DNA of 64,000 nucleotides from Acephala macrosclerotiorum (taxonomy: Eukaryota > Ascomycota > Leotiomycetes > Helotiales > Mollisiaceae): the NCBI GenBank assembly GCA_014904845.1, contig MU119248.1:62001-126000 (forward strand). Direction: 5' to 3'. The notes below the pieces were generated by a model. That model made no database searches. It had not been told where the DNA came from and saw only the letters and a list, made by a program, of their open reading frames with translations. Positions 1-12,074 of the stretch are shown piece by piece; the stretch's first letter is position 1, and the number at the start of each line of letters is the position of its first letter. The position numbers and the translations under genes are program-made.

Positions 1-636
1 GTCGACCTCCTCAACTTCCCAGCCCAGCTCAAAGGCAGCCTCCGACCCGTCATATTCGATTGTCCAGGATAAGCAAAGAGACCTAGTCTATTGTTGCTCG
101 CTCGATTTCCTCGTCCATCCAACCAATTCTCAACTTCTGCATCGGATTTGAAACAATGAAAGTTATTGTCTGTGGTTTCCCTGACGCCGATGACGGAATT
201 GTGGCAATCGATGTGGTAGTAATATCGGAAGCCGCCTTCGTAGCCATCGTCTGTGCGGGCCGCATTGCCAATGTCTTTGAAAGATTCCATGACGAGCTTA
301 ATGGCGGCTGTGGCGTTGGCCACGAATATCAAGTCGAAGTGCTCTGGGTCCGCACCGAAGAAGCGGAGTGTCTTTTCTCTGGTATTGTCAACGAGTTGCC
401 CTGAGAGCATGGCGGGGTCGGAGGCTGAGTGTGGGTTTCCGTAAAGGTTGGAGATGAGGTCTGCCGAGACTGTCTCGATGAGAGACTTGGCGTATATGGT
501 TGCACCACCATGATCTAGGTATGTTTTACCTGCAGGTGTTAGCTTTCAGTAGATGTATTGTCAAAATAGGATGCTGACCTTGAAGCATCGGGTACTCGGT
601 GGCTTGAAATTCGTCAACGTTGGGATTATACGCCAT
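1..636 (-). CDS. hxB: Molybdenum cofactor sulfurase, N-terminal part (runs off window)
   Basis: This is the 5' end of a PLP-dependent enzyme that transfers sulfur to the molybdenum cofactor and so activates xanthine dehydrogenase and aldehyde oxidase type enzymes. Exon 1 is 636-579. A 49-bp intron (578-530, GTCAGC donor, CTAAC branch, CAG acceptor) leads to exon 2 (529 to the window edge). The joined frame carries the class V aminotransferase start of the family: NPNVDEF, YPMLQG, TYLDHGGAT, GNPHSASDP, then FVANATAAIKLVM and, at the edge, LFAYPGQSNMTGRRLPLSW. The PLP lysine and the C-terminal MOSC domain lie outside the window. An in-frame ATG 11 codons upstream (669) is an alternative start. 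No break is seen. The assignment rests on these family-specific motifs. Confidence 0.88.
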
Positions 637-2217
637 GGCTGACGTGTTGGTGATATAAGTATTGTACATGATTCCGCGTCTATGAAATAGGAAGGAAATG
701 GAGTGTTTGTCGGTCTTTGAGGTACGAAGGAGATAATGAACAAGCAAAGAGATAATGAAAATGAGACATTGGAAGCGACATATAAAGTATTTTAAGGCAC
801 AGCGAAGTCGTGGTAAAAGAGGGGGAGGGGGGAGCACTATTCTAGTAGAGTCCCCCGATGCAATCATGGTGTCGCCGCGTTTAGAATTAGCAGGGCTCGA
901 GAAGGTAGGGCTGAGGCGAAGCCACTTGCTTCAACAATCAGACCAGAAGTTTGAGGACAATGTTTCCGGGACAGCCTCCAAATGATTGCGGTGAGTACTC
1001 ATGCCATTTGATCAAGTAGCGCCTTGTCAACGGAGGTATTCGAAAGCTTCGCCTCGTCATAGTACCTGAAACTTAGTGTGGTGACTAAATGGGCATCTAC
1101 GAATGGACATTCATGTACAATATCTACGCTTGAAGAGGTAAGCTGCGCCACAAGCAACCAGAGCCGGTTGGATGCTTGGTAGAAGGCATACGTGGGGCCG
1201 ACGGGCTGATATCTGCAGTCCAAACGAGAAACGTTCTCCGTCTCCTGCTTACTGGTATGCCGGGGTATGGAAGCTTCGGGATTCCTTCTGTACAGCTTCG
1301 TCTGATATCGAGGAAGGTGAGGCTCTTCGGTGATGCATCGATTGGTCTGCTATCACGTGGTACCCCACTTATCGGTGACCTCAGGGGGTTTCGGCGACCT
1401 TCGTGCATTTCGCGTAGATCTCGCGTAGTCTTCAGCCCTTTCAGCTATCCACCACGACGGAGGCGCTGTGGCTCATCTGATGCAATCAGCCCTAAATGCT
1501 TAATCGTGCATCAATGGGGAAATCCTAGTGACCTGGACGTTATGAGCAAGGGCATTGACCCTTCGACTGTCGGCGTTTGCTGGGACATGAAAAGCAGTGA
1601 CAAGCAGACATTTGTTCTAGAGTCTGAAGACATTCCGAAGTGGGCCAAAAAGCGCACGAGAAGACTTTGAATGAGCAACGTTGTATGACTTCGTCCAAGA
1701 GCAAACGGGAAGTAGTTGCTATCAAAAGTCGGGGAAGACCGAACGTTGCCAAGAGATCTCTATCATACGAAATGCCTGAGCTGCAGGAAGAAGAATCTTC
1801 TCCTGTCCCCTTCTAGCCTACAGCCACTTGAATTTTGAAAGGAATGAACGGAGGCAGCTCAGATGATGAAAATGTTGGAACCTTAATGTCATCTTACTCG
1901 TCCTACCTTTGGGTAGTCTGTTCGTCCATCAGGCTGAGCATCTGATGGCGTGAAACGTTGCTATCGCTAGAAGCTCTTCTTGTCAGAGGGAGCTCTGGGG
2001 GATGATATCTCATACAACGGACCGTGTGTCATCTCAAGACTCATTCTGGTTCGCAATTATCCCGCATGGATTGATTTCTCTCACCAAGCAGCCAGTTGTG
2101 ATAAGGTATTGCACTCCCACATATCCTGGACCGATCATGTCGACCACCACGGCCACGGATCTTGTGGGAGCGAGTTTATGTTAACTGCCGGTTCGAACGG
2201 GGTGTCTGAGGGCTCTA
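637..2217. other. Stretch without a supportable gene
   Basis: The first ~200 bp should hold the promoter of the sulfurase gene. The rest has only short or composition-biased frames. A 164-codon plus-strand frame (1176-1670) and a 74-codon minus-strand frame (999-1223) overlap each other and show no recognisable motif, so neither is annotated. Decayed sequence belonging to the DUF7580 pseudogene neighbourhood is possible. Confidence 0.5.
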
Positions 2218-4298
2218 TCATGACTTCGGCCACTTCATTACCATCTTTTCCAATGGCTCCACGACGCTCTCATAGACAGCAGCTGTGAACTTCTTGTTTT
2301 CCCAATCTGCCTTCTCTTCGAACATACAGGATATGCAACACCTGATGATGTGCTCCCATTCAGGTTCCTGCTCGGCGACGCTTTCAGCCCAGTCGCGAGC
2401 AGTCATAAAATTTGTATACTCATGTGGCTTGCCGTCTGGTCCCAGGTATCGTTTTCTGAATGGTTGATCTTCGATAGTTTGGCCATAGCAGATCTCGAGG
2501 AGAATAATGCCTAGGCTGCTGAGGCTATCTCGTGCAACGAAACGAACGGCTGGAGAACTCTGTCCAGCAATTTGAGGAGTGTGGTTGCTTTTGGTTGATG
2601 CAAACGCATGGCGCACGAAAGGGTGGTCGGATAGAACTATAGAGTCATGCTTGTAGAACAAGATATCTCGTTTGCCAAAGGTTTGGGCGAGCCATGGTGT
2701 AGTTTGAAGTTGTAAAAGAGATGACGCAAGAACACTAGCAATCTTGTGACGTTGTTTTCGATTAAAAGTTGTGGCTTGACCGTCTTTAAGCAAAGTCTCC
2801 AAGCTGATACAGACAACGTTGCTCGAGACTTCCATGCGGTTTTTGAATTGGAATGAGCTCGTGAAAACGCTCTTCGTCGTCTGCAAGGTAGCCAAGACAC
2901 GACAGTTTGGCATCGAGGACGCGCAATCGCGAGCATAAGTCTTTGATCTCAACGTCGCCGCTGGTCGCATCAGCGGTGTGGGCTAACCCTAGATTCGGAG
3001 AGGGAGGTTCGGAGACGGTCTGGGCGGGATGCACAACAAGAGGGGTAAGGTCCATACGAACAGATTTCTTGGGCATGGTCTTGAGGCTAAGAGGCCAAAT
3101 TCTATTGCCACGTTAGATGGTAGAAACAGGGTGAGAGTATGACGACAAATTGTTCGTAACATACCTGTGCTTGTCTGTATGAGGTTCATGCTTTGTCAAC
3201 ATATGTTTAGGTATATTTTCACAGCTTGCTGGTCCTGCAATCTTGTTCATGTAGCCATTGTGAGATAGGGTCGAGGGATTGTCGGATAACGATGTGACTA
3301 GGTTTGGGCGCGGGATCAAATTCACTTGAGGGGATGACTTGGTCTCGAAATTTTGCCGCAGTCTACCCAAATCCAAGAGTTGTGTATCGGAGCAAGGCCC
3401 GCCAACGAACGAGCAGTAGAGGCTTTTGGAGAGCTCGTCCATTATTTTGTTCGCTTTTAATATTATCACGAATTCGCGGCGTGCGGCTGCTCCCGCCTGA
3501 GCATCCAAGTGCGTCTCAAATGCAACGTTGAAATTCGAGGTCCAGCCGCCCGTCGAGCGTCGCTGGAGCTGAAGATTGGTTCCATGAGGTGTAGTGCAGT
3601 CGCAACACTAGTTCCTCTTCAAAGCGGAGTGTAGACTGTTTGCGTGCCTTCTTATGCATTCGAATATGCTTCCCCATGTTGTGTCCTTCCGAGTTGCTTT
3701 CATGCTTTCGAGTTTCTCGTTCGATTTGAGCAGCTCTCGGAGCTTCCGATTTTGTTTCGAAGGCAGCCAGAGTCTTCGGTCCTCTCTTGCTGAAGCTGAG
3801 TCGTATTCTCTTCAATTGGAAATCCCATTTGCTCGCGCCTTCGTCTGCCCAGTCGACCTAGTAAAGAAGATGTCAGTCAGGCGGTGCGATTTAGGAAGGG
3901 ATTGGCTTGTACCTCGCCATTCTTCAGCGAGAGAACATCTTGCAGCTCCGCCATTAGCTTGGTCATTGTATTCATCGTGCTCATGTAGACGGGATAAGAC
4001 TTTCCCAGGCGTCTCTGCAGCTCATTGACTAGATCTGCCCGATGCCATCCTTCATAGTCCTCCTTCGTTATGGGAGGTTGGAGCTCGTCGTGCGGGACAT
4101 CCGCAGAGAGCAGGAACCGTTCCAGCATCTGGTCGTACAGTTGTTTCTCGATGTCAATGGCATCTATGAAGCCTATGAACTCGGTTCAGAATCGTTTCTA
4201 TTTCAGCAGAGGCTCGAAACCTTCTCTGTAATGCTCAGCGGCTGAGATGAGTAGTGGGAAACCGCCCAGCACGAATCCAGCGATCTCGACTCAGACAT
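2218..4298 (-). pseudogene. DUF7580-type protein, broken (fungal recognition/cell-death-associated family)
   Basis: A full-length but dead copy of the DUF7580 family, large fungal proteins often grouped with HeLo/prion-type and NLR-associated genes. The order of family blocks is complete: N-terminal EIAGFVLGGFPLLISAAEHY, the FIDAIDIEKQLYDQMLERF helix region, an intron after LSLKNGE (GTACAA...TACTAG near 3862-3916) followed by VDWADEGASKWDFQLKRIRL, the cysteine block CCDCTTPHG, the linker VRMDLTPLVVHP, and the C-terminal LASSLLQLQTTPWL, SLSSLGIILLEICYGQ and WENKKFTAAVYESVVEPLE. Lesions: a frameshift just after the ATG; in-frame stops at 4200-4198 (family Trp), 4188-4186 (CGA to TGA) and 3610-3608 (family Trp); and frameshifts near 3770 and 2850. 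The stops are transition-type. Function of the family is not established beyond association. Confidence 0.82.
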
Positions 4299-4805
4299 GG
4301 CTGGTGCGAGCCCTCGAGGGAATAGGACAGAACAAGCGAATTGCAAGGAAGTCAAGAGCTCAGGAAATCGTGATTGCAAGTATAGAAACTCGCAGCCTCA
4401 TCCTTCGTTCGTATTGGGATGTCGTGGCCAGCATTCCGGCCAATTGCGGGGTCGAGGTTAACGCTGAGCTGAGATGCATGGGAGCTGCAGCCGGGGACCC
4501 GGAGCCTCAGGAGCAGGACTGTCTTGGAATACATATTCGTTCAGAGAATGAGCGGCAGCATCGTCAGTTGTTAAAGAGAGGTTCATATAGAGCTTCGGCT
4601 CCCTGGGGAATGTCTGAGTCTGTCGATTCTTCGCACGGCGCTATTTCAGGCTCGTCCCGAGCCTGGGGGCAACAATGCGAAACCTTGCCCCAGCCGGCTC
4701 CTCCCAAAGAACAACACCAAATCAGCCATCACACCACAAAACACAACAATATATCATCTACAGTCGCCCCAGGCGTTAAAAACGACGCATCACCAATATT
4801 AGATC

Positions 4806-6884
4806 TCTCCAACGACTGTCTAAAGGCTATCAGAGCCTCCATGATGCATTGGTAAACTCCACTGGCGGGGAAGCGATCGACGCAGGTTTCGACTGCGACC
4901 CATCACTCACTGAAATCTCTGATGCCTTGTCCAGATTCAAAGCATGGGGAGGGAATATTGCTGCATTCCAAAAGGGACACTTGAAGAGCTCTCTTGATAC
5001 GCGACTGAAAGAAGCCAAAGAGATTCGTGAGCGGATCTTGAAGATCTTGAGAGATCCTAGTCAGTCGCTCGAAACAGGTTCGTCCTTCCCTATCAAGTTC
5101 TACGACGAGTGAAGCTAACTCTGTGGAGCTACCCTTATTGTCTCTGGCTTGATCGCAAACGAAAGATGGCAGCTCGGTGCTTTGAGCGACTCTGATGACG
5201 ATGAGGTTTCTGATGCAGGTGAGGCAGGCCCAGAGACGTCAGAACTCGAGGAGCTGTTCACCGCCATCAAAGCCGCCAATAGAAGCTTGTTGAAACTTTC
5301 TTTGGTCATTCTTACTTCGCCCACTCGCGATGACTACCTCAAAGCTGCTTCGAGGTACAGCCTTGACTCTGTTTGGGATATCGGCCACGTGAGAGAAGTA
5401 TAGATCTGTGAAATGAAGTGCAGACTGGTTGGTCGAACGCATGGGAAAAGTAATAACAAGAAGACGCCAGTACCTGAAATATCGAGAGGAACATCACGGT
5501 AAACTATCGCGAGACTGGGAAGAAGTCCTAAAGGATCCTTCGCCTGATGAGCAGAAGACCATTGCCCTCACCAAGGCAACCACATTCGTGGAAGCCAAGG
5601 TGCTCATTGAAAAGGAGGATTCTGATGGCAAAGGTTCCTTTGGGTCGCAGACTTCATATGAACCTACAGTTGTAGGCGAAGACGTTGATAAGCTTACACC
5701 ACCTACGCCTCCAAAATATGCCTTCGAAGGCGTCCCTTTCGAGTTTGGGGAGCCTTTCAGATGTCCTTACTGCTACACAGAACAAGTAGTCGAGAACAGG
5801 ACAGCCTGGAAGTAAGCTTTTCTCGCCAACTACCAGCAATCTCAATCTAATTATGGACAGAAAACATGTTTTCAGGGATCTAAAACCCTACGCCTGCACC
5901 TTCAAAGAATGCGACCTCAAAATGTTCCGCAGTCGCAATTAATGGTGGCTGCACGAACTCCACACTCATCGAAGAGAGTGGATTTGTGCGACCTGCTATG
6001 CACTTTTCAACAGCAAATCCGCGTTTATCGGCCATCTGAAGTCCTCTCATAACACCACACTTTCAGGTTTTCAGCTCGACGGCTTGGTTTTGAAAAGCGA
6101 AGAACCAGTCAACAAGATTCCAGCTTCTGCCTGTATGCTCTGCGATGAATAGGAAGTAAATCTGCTCCACACGAAGCAAGATGCCAAGAGGGCATTCCTC
6201 AACGAGGGCGCGAAAGGGGAGCCGTGTGGTACACTTGCTCATTTCAGAAGAGATCTTGGACGACATATGGAGCAGCTCGCCTTATTTTCTTTGCCAACGG
6301 CCGAAGGTGATGCAATGGAAGATGACAGCGCTGGCAACGAAGACGATGCAGTCTCCTGGCAGAGCGAAGCCTCTGAACCCGAGCTTGACGACACAACCGT
6401 ACAACCAGACCTCGAAAAGTTTGAAGCGGAATTCCTTGTAAGTGTTCCTGTAATGACATATTAAAAAATGTCAACTCACAGTTTCATCAGAGGCGATTCT
6501 CTCCAATAATGACCTATGTTGAAATGGAGGTCATTCTGCAAATGGTCACACCCAGACCAGATCTAATGCAGAATATTCTGGACGTCTTCAAGGCTGGATC
6601 AGCAGAAAAACTTAAGGAGCTTGGAGACCAGCTCCTGAAATTATATGTTGCGGTCTCAAAGTTCAGCAACACCAATCCCAACCCAGTGACTGTGGCCTCG
6701 GAAATCAATCCTACTGATGACTTCCCTCAGGCTACGCCTCCACAGTCTTCTTTGCAGGAACAAACAAGAGATAATGATGCTCTTGGACAGATTGTCCCTG
6801 GCCTTTTCGATAACGTGGATTTTAATCCACTCTTCGGTTACAACGCCAACCCATACTGGTGCATACCTAGACCCGGAATATGAA
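4806..6884 (+). pseudogene. C2H2 zinc-finger family protein, broken
   Basis: Successive frames match an ascomycete family with a helical N-terminus (ISDALSRFKAWGGNIAAFQK, SSLDTRL), a middle part (EHHGKLSRDWEEVLKDP), and an array of degenerate C2H2 fingers: RCPYCYTEQVV, YACTFKECDLKMFRSRN, WWLHELHTHRREWICATC, ALFNSKSAFIGHLKSSH, CMLCDE, LAHFRRDLGRHMEQLALFSLP. The last string is the usual end of the finger block. The gene is dead. There is a TAA at 5940-5942 inside the second finger and a TAG at 6150-6152 where homologues have Trp after CDE. Frameshifts occur near 5110, 5400 and 6480, though some of these may be introns. No in-frame ATG is found for the first block, so the true 5' end is lost or upstream. 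The minus-strand DUF7580 pseudogene starts head to head with it about 500 bp away. Confidence 0.68.
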
Positions 6885-7018
6885 TATGTCGAAGCCTACA
6901 AATGGATGACCGAGCCGGGTTTTCCATTTGAAGCCCCAACCCGAGATGGGGCAAGAACTGAGGCCGAAGAAAGGGCTGAAGAATAGTAGGCACTCGATAT
7001 AGGGAACACCTTGCGTCG

Positions 7019-7786
7019 ATGGGGCAATCTCCAAATGGCGGAGAATTCACTTCGTACTTCAACATGCTCGCAATGCGACGTAAAGAAACCTATAAGCAAA
7101 ACATCCAACGTATCATTGAAGGAGCAGCATATCGCGCCCGGCCGCATGCTTCTGAGCTTATCGATGCAGATGAAGAGGTCAAGCGTGGGATAGACGAGGA
7201 CTATGCGACAGCCTTATCTCTATACCCCGAGGTCTTGGAGGCTACCAGCAAGCCTCAAGACTCCGAGATACGGGATGGCGAACCAAAAGGCAAGGGCAAA
7301 GAGGTTGTTTTTGAGAACATTGCAGCAGCTGAGCAATTCTCAAGGAGCATCCATGAGCCTGCCACCGAAGCTGCATAAAACCTCCGAAGACGATCGCTGG
7401 CGGGACGACTATTTTTCTACAGCAGATGCCGACATCCCTGGTGCCACGGCTGGCAAGAAAGGACGCGCTTTCCTCACCTTTAGAGACGATGATGATCCGT
7501 CACTTTATACCGCTGGAAACGCCAGCGATCTCTATCGACGACAAGACCCCGCATTTGCATCAGACACAACCTTTCCGGAAACGCCAGAGTCCGATATTTA
7601 TATCCCCAATGATGAAGATGGTCAAGAACAGATGGATCTTCCAAACCACTCGATGCATCCACTTCCGATGCTGGTTCGCAGCATTATTGGTGAGTTTGAC
7701 AGCCCTAATCTAAAGTTAGGACGTACTAACTTGGCCGGTCTTGAAGCAAATGCAGAGTCGCCTTTGGTTGAATTTACGGTATAGAA
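7019..7786 (+). pseudogene. Unrecognised coding remnant with low-complexity acidic region
   Basis: Two overlapping frames look coding. The first (7019-7378) has a helical start, YKQNIQRIIEGAAYRARPHA, then SELIDADEEVKRGIDEDYATA. The second ends with an acidic/Ser-Pro stretch (SEDDRWRDDYFSTADADIP, FRDDDDPSLYT, IPNDEDGQEQMDLP). The two join only through a frameshift near 7370. I do not recognise the family. It could be the C-terminus of the zinc-finger gene upstream or the N-terminus of the Myb-like remnant downstream, since all three run on the same strand with little space between them. Confidence 0.4.
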
Positions 7787-7959
7787 TGGGTTTACATCTT
7801 ACACCCCTCGTCAACCTCAAGTTCCCAAGCATGAAAGAACAAAGGACGAGGTTGCTAAACTGAAACGAGCTCGGAAAGAGGAGATCGAAAGACGATGCAT
7901 GTTGCTGAATCCACCCATCACAGCTGCAGCCTTGGCGCACATGCTCTCATTTCAAGCCG

Positions 7960-9668
7960 CTATTTAGATCATTCAGCCCGTGACTAACTCGGCTTGGGGG
8001 GTGTTGGAACCAAGACTCCTCTCCCAGCGTAAGGAAGCTGAACAACGAGAAAACGATAGACTTGCTCAGACCCGAGTGGTTCAAGAGCAGACCAAAGCTC
8101 TATGCTGAGCTTTTGGCCACAAACAAACACCTCACCAAGCAACAGCAGCGTCTGCAGCAACAGCTTGCCGATGTCCAGGCCGCCGCTGCTGAACAGTCTC
8201 AGGGCGTAGACTCGGGAGCGTTTCATACTCCCCATCCCTTCTATGAGCCGAACCAGCTGGAGGGAGAGAGTAACACGATCCAGCCACGTGAAAATAAGAT
8301 TAGCGCAACCGATGAAGCGATCTTGTCGACAACGATAGCGCCCCCCAAGTCTCCATTCGCCCACCATCTGGACGACGCAAACTTAATGGCAGCACGAGAA
8401 CCAGGCATGAATTGGGAACCGATACAACAAGCATATTTCCCCTCGAAGACACCGAATGCGTGTCGTAAGAGGCATGAGCGGTTGATGGAAGGGAGCGAAG
8501 TTGCGCAGATGAGTCGTCTGCGAGCTCAACAGGCTGACGCCCCGCAACCAAAATACCAAGGAACCTCAAGCAATACCCCGGTCAATGTAATTAGACTGCG
8601 ATCCTCAAAAGCTCCTTGTCCAAGACCGAGCAGTTTTTATGCCACCCTTCACTCACAAGGTACTGTTGGTCCTCCACTCTCGCAGTCCGCTTAGTATCAA
8701 CAATCCCCTTTGATGAATCCTTCCTACCCTTCCCCCCCCCTTCAACCTCTTATATGTGATATGTGGCAACACCACTACCGCAACCTCAATATCAAGTCGC
8801 TCCAGAATATCAGGCAACCTCCAGACAAGAATATTTCGCGCCACAAGCTGTATCCCGACCATTAGCATCAAGATTTGAGCCAATCGCGCGCACCCAATCT
8901 ACTATGGACAATACTCTTCAGACCAGCTCGGCTGCTGCGGAGACACGAATCTGCGAGGGATACGTGATACTTATGACGAGTACTTCGATGATGGCTATGC
9001 ATCTGCCAACGAGGTCGCCACAATTCGGAGGAAGGACAGGAGGAAGAGCATCCGTCATGGAGCTGTTTGATCAACTTTCAGCAAGGCTGATGGTGTTTCT
9101 ATCGCAATGCCTCCTCCACTTTCTCGACCGGGAATCCTTCGACGGTCAACTGCTACCGGTGATTACGACCCTATTATTCTGGCAATTTCAGACCCAGCTG
9201 CATCTAGTGCCTATGAAGACAAGCTCAACCAAGCTGCCAACTATCAAGGAGGCATTGCTGGACCCACTGTTCCACTCACGGCCGAGGTTCTGAAGCGACA
9301 ACGACGAGAAGTTGCCAGCAATAGAAGCACTAGCGATAGCTGAGATGAAAGCGACTACAAAAAACCTGCTACTACACGCACGACAAGTGGTACAGGAGAC
9401 GACGAGAACGTAACAATCAAAGCCACTGGTCAGGCTCGCGTTATGGTTGGTAGCGCTCATATCGATTGTGCAGAAGGTGAGGAAATTAAAATCAAGCCGC
9501 GCCAGAGTATTCAAGGCGAGCCTTCTAGCTCAGAGTACGGCAATAGACGCACTAAGGATCGCCAAAGCCGAGTTTCTCGACCCTCGGCTCGTTCGAGGAT
9601 CAGCTCCCAGTCCGGGCAGTCATATACTCAAGCACCGCAATATCCTCCGGCCGATTCTGATTACTTTT
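7960..9668 (+). pseudogene. Myb/SANT-like low-complexity protein, broken
   Basis: Blocks of a conserved ascomycete protein appear in order but in changing frames. They are a helical block just upstream (ITAAALAHMLSFQAAI), SAWGVLEPRLLSQRKEAEQR, then a Myb/SANT-like piece GMNWEPIQQAYFPSKTPNAC followed by RKRHERLME. Next come Gln/Pro-rich spacer sequence, YFDDGYASANEVATIRRKDR, PPPLSRPGILRRSTATGDYD, GPTVPLTAEVLKRQRR and a final VTIKATGQARVMVGSAHIDC block ending at a stop at 9668. The TPNACRKRHERLM string is typical of a SANT-like DNA-binding helix. Multiple stops and frameshifts (for example near 7965, 8105, 8695, 9075 and 9345) mean no continuous protein can be made. Confidence 0.6.
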
Positions 9669-10150
9669 GAAACTGTTGAAGACTTGATAGGCTGGTCAGG
9701 AGTTGATGAGGACCACCGATGGGATCTAGAAGATGCATACGAAAACGGCATGAGAGCGCGCCAATTAACCTACATCTACGATTCATGTCAAGGAACGAAA
9801 GGCGCTCGAGAGGGTAGAAAGAGCTAACGCTTTAAAATTGTCGAACTCTAATTTGATATGGATGCGTACGTTGAGAGCGGCCATACACCGAATGACCTCC
9901 ATGCCTTAACTGTGAGAGCTGGGAAGCATTTGCGCGCGATCGAAGTTGCAGCGGGATACAATACGAGAAAATCAATCAGGCCACAGGGCACCATTCCCTG
10001 CTACACCTCTTCCAAGGGACCTCGATCTCATAGAAGACTTAGAATTCAAAACCTGTGTAATCAAATTATGAATCTATGCTCATGATACCAGTGATTTCAC
10101 TGCCTCTCATTCATAACCTACCTCCTATCCGCTCGGCGGGCACCGCTGCC
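9669..10150. other. Short coding-like remnants, no gene called
   Basis: A 75-codon plus-strand frame (9858-10085) contains the helical string NDLHALTVRAGKHLRAIEVA and may continue the decayed plus-strand block upstream. It has no partner exon that I can identify. Confidence 0.3.
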
Positions 10151-12074
10151 CTAGTTAATGCTCTTATTCATTATACCGCTACCATAATGTTCGTTACCCT
10201 CTATCTGGGTTTGTCGTCCACTACAGACTCGTGCGTCATTCACAGGTGAAGGAGGGTTGTGATCAAGCTGATCGATTGTGGCTCTTACCAACACTTTTTG
10301 GACCTGGTCGAGGTATGCAAACTCATGCTCAACATCCGGTTCAAGGTAGCTTCCTTCCGTCCATTCATTCCAAGAATTTATCGTCAACAATTTTATCTCC
10401 AGCCTCTTCGAAGATTTCAGGAACTCCTTGGCTGAACACAGAGCCCCACCGAATCTCTCTGGAGTATTGCCTTTCACTACATGCATAAAAGGATACGTTG
10501 CATTGGTATATTTGTCAGATCGACAGGCTCTGGGCGAGGAGTCCCAACCCACCGACACATTTGGGAAATACGGCTTGCCAAGTTCTTCGGAGGCTGTGGA
10601 GCGGTATTTCTCGTACGCGGTGGCGAGCTCTTCGTAGTCCGTGACGGGGAAAGTGCTCAGTTAGTGGTGGTGGATCCAAACATACAGTAACTGGCATAAA
10701 GTTCCCGTGATTTGCTGTTTTTACACCAAAACTCGCCTTATTCCACGCTGCGCATCACAATAACCACCTTTTAAAAATACACAAGAATTAAAATCCCAAG
10801 TATTTCGAACAATTCTAATTAAATTGCTTCCTCGGATTGTATTTCATTTAACGTCTTAATAGAGAAGTAAAGTATTAAACTCAGAGAATGCAATATTTAA
10901 GCGAGTTTATTAGCGAATTGCATCATTTTACTCAACCCTTTTATTACTAGTTCAAAATTTACTAAAAAACTACTTGTTACTTTATTAAAAATCGGAAGAA
11001 ATACGCGCAATACTTTAATTAAAAGATTTCACGACTCAAATATCAGGTAATTAAATAGAGATGTGAGTAAACTTTGAAGTGTTACTTGTAACTTTTGGTG
11101 GTAAAACAGCAAATCACGGGAACTTAATCGAGGTGACTGTAAGAGGTCGTGCTGCCAACATTCAAATGCTGGAGGAGGGTCTTGAGATCGGGAGGTTCGC
11201 CTTCGCCGGGTAGGAGTTGGACTCCCCAGGTGACAGCGTTGAGATGCAGATCTAGGAAGCCAGCAGCTTTTACTTTGGCACGGAATTTCTGAAGTTCCTT
11301 CACTGCTTGATTGGAGCCGCCCATGCCGAGCACGAAGCGGTAGAGCTCGTAGATGGAGAAATAGGGACAGTCGCCAATCTTTAGATAACTGTTCTGGCTG
11401 AAGTAATGGTCCACGACATGAGCTGTCATCTTATCGAAAGTTTCAGGGGTGATCTGGCCTGGAAATTGAAGATGTGGAGGCGAGCCCAGCTTGGCAGAGT
11501 GAATGTCAAACCAATCATGGTTTGCCCACACGATCGCAAACTTCACATCACCACGATTGGCTGCCTTGAGATATCCCTTTTCGAGAGCTGCTTCTAGAAA
11601 TGGACTATCGTTGTACCAGTACCAATCAAAGATGAAAGCAGAGACGGAGGCACAGCTAGCTGCAGCAATCTTTTTCTCGAAGACTTTTGAATCTGACTCG
11701 TCTTCGTAGTCCCAAAGCGGCACTTTGGGTTGTTTGTGCCCTGAGAAGCGGGGTTTAGCTCCTTGAACGAGTTGCCATTCCGTCCAGCCTTTGCCATGAG
11801 CAATTTCGTTTCTGGGATCCACGTGGAAGTCGCCAAAATAATAAGCGGTGACAATATAGTCCTCGTTGTCTCGCTGCGGCTCAGGAATTTCGTCAGGAAT
11901 CTCAAATGCCTCGACCCATGCGTTCGGGGAAAGCGGGGTCAGGGCGACTCCGACAGCGAAGGATTCCTTCTGGATCTGATCTGATGCAATAGGATGCGTT
12001 TGCTCCACCTCCGTCTTGATAGATATGTGGGTTTCTGTAATACTTCGGATGTTGCACCAATTGCCCCAGCACAT
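10151..12074 (-). pseudogene. WbsX/GH99-like domain protein, split by a miniature element
   Basis: A protein of the glycosyltransferase WbsX (GH99-like) family, which acts on glycans. The N-terminal half (12074-11128) is open and well conserved: YIVTAYYFGDFHVDPRNEIA, HGKGWTEWQLVQGAKPRF, ASVSAFIFDWYWYNDSPFLE, VKFAIVWANHDWFDI, CPYFSIYELYRFVLGMGG, LNAVTWGVQLLPG. The C-terminal half (10690-10151) has YVWIHH, FPVTDYEELATAYEKY, NVSVGWDSSPR, YPFMHVVKGNTPERF and TINSWNEWTEGSYLEPD. Between them lies an inserted element (10700-11124). Even with the element removed, the second half has a TAA at 10663-10661 after the IHHH string and a shift in frame. The gene is therefore dead. Without the insertion it would have been a single-exon gene of roughly 500 codons. 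Confidence 0.82.
10700..11124. mobile_element. 425-bp miniature inverted-repeat element (TSD TAA)
   Basis: The ends are inverted copies beginning AGTTCCCGTGATTTGCTG and continuing to about 33 bp with one or two mismatches (10700-10733 and 11092-11124). A TAA precedes the left end (10697-10699) and follows the right end (11125-11127), as a 3-bp target duplication would. The interior is AT-rich and codes for nothing. Length, terminal repeats and a 3-bp TWA duplication fit non-autonomous PIF/Harbinger (Tourist-like) elements. That superfamily assignment is inference, as no transposase is present. Confidence 0.85.

Noticed and set aside
1176..1670. 164-codon plus-strand frame
   Set aside because: No motif, overlapped by equally long minus-strand frames, no start context or splice pattern; treated as chance.
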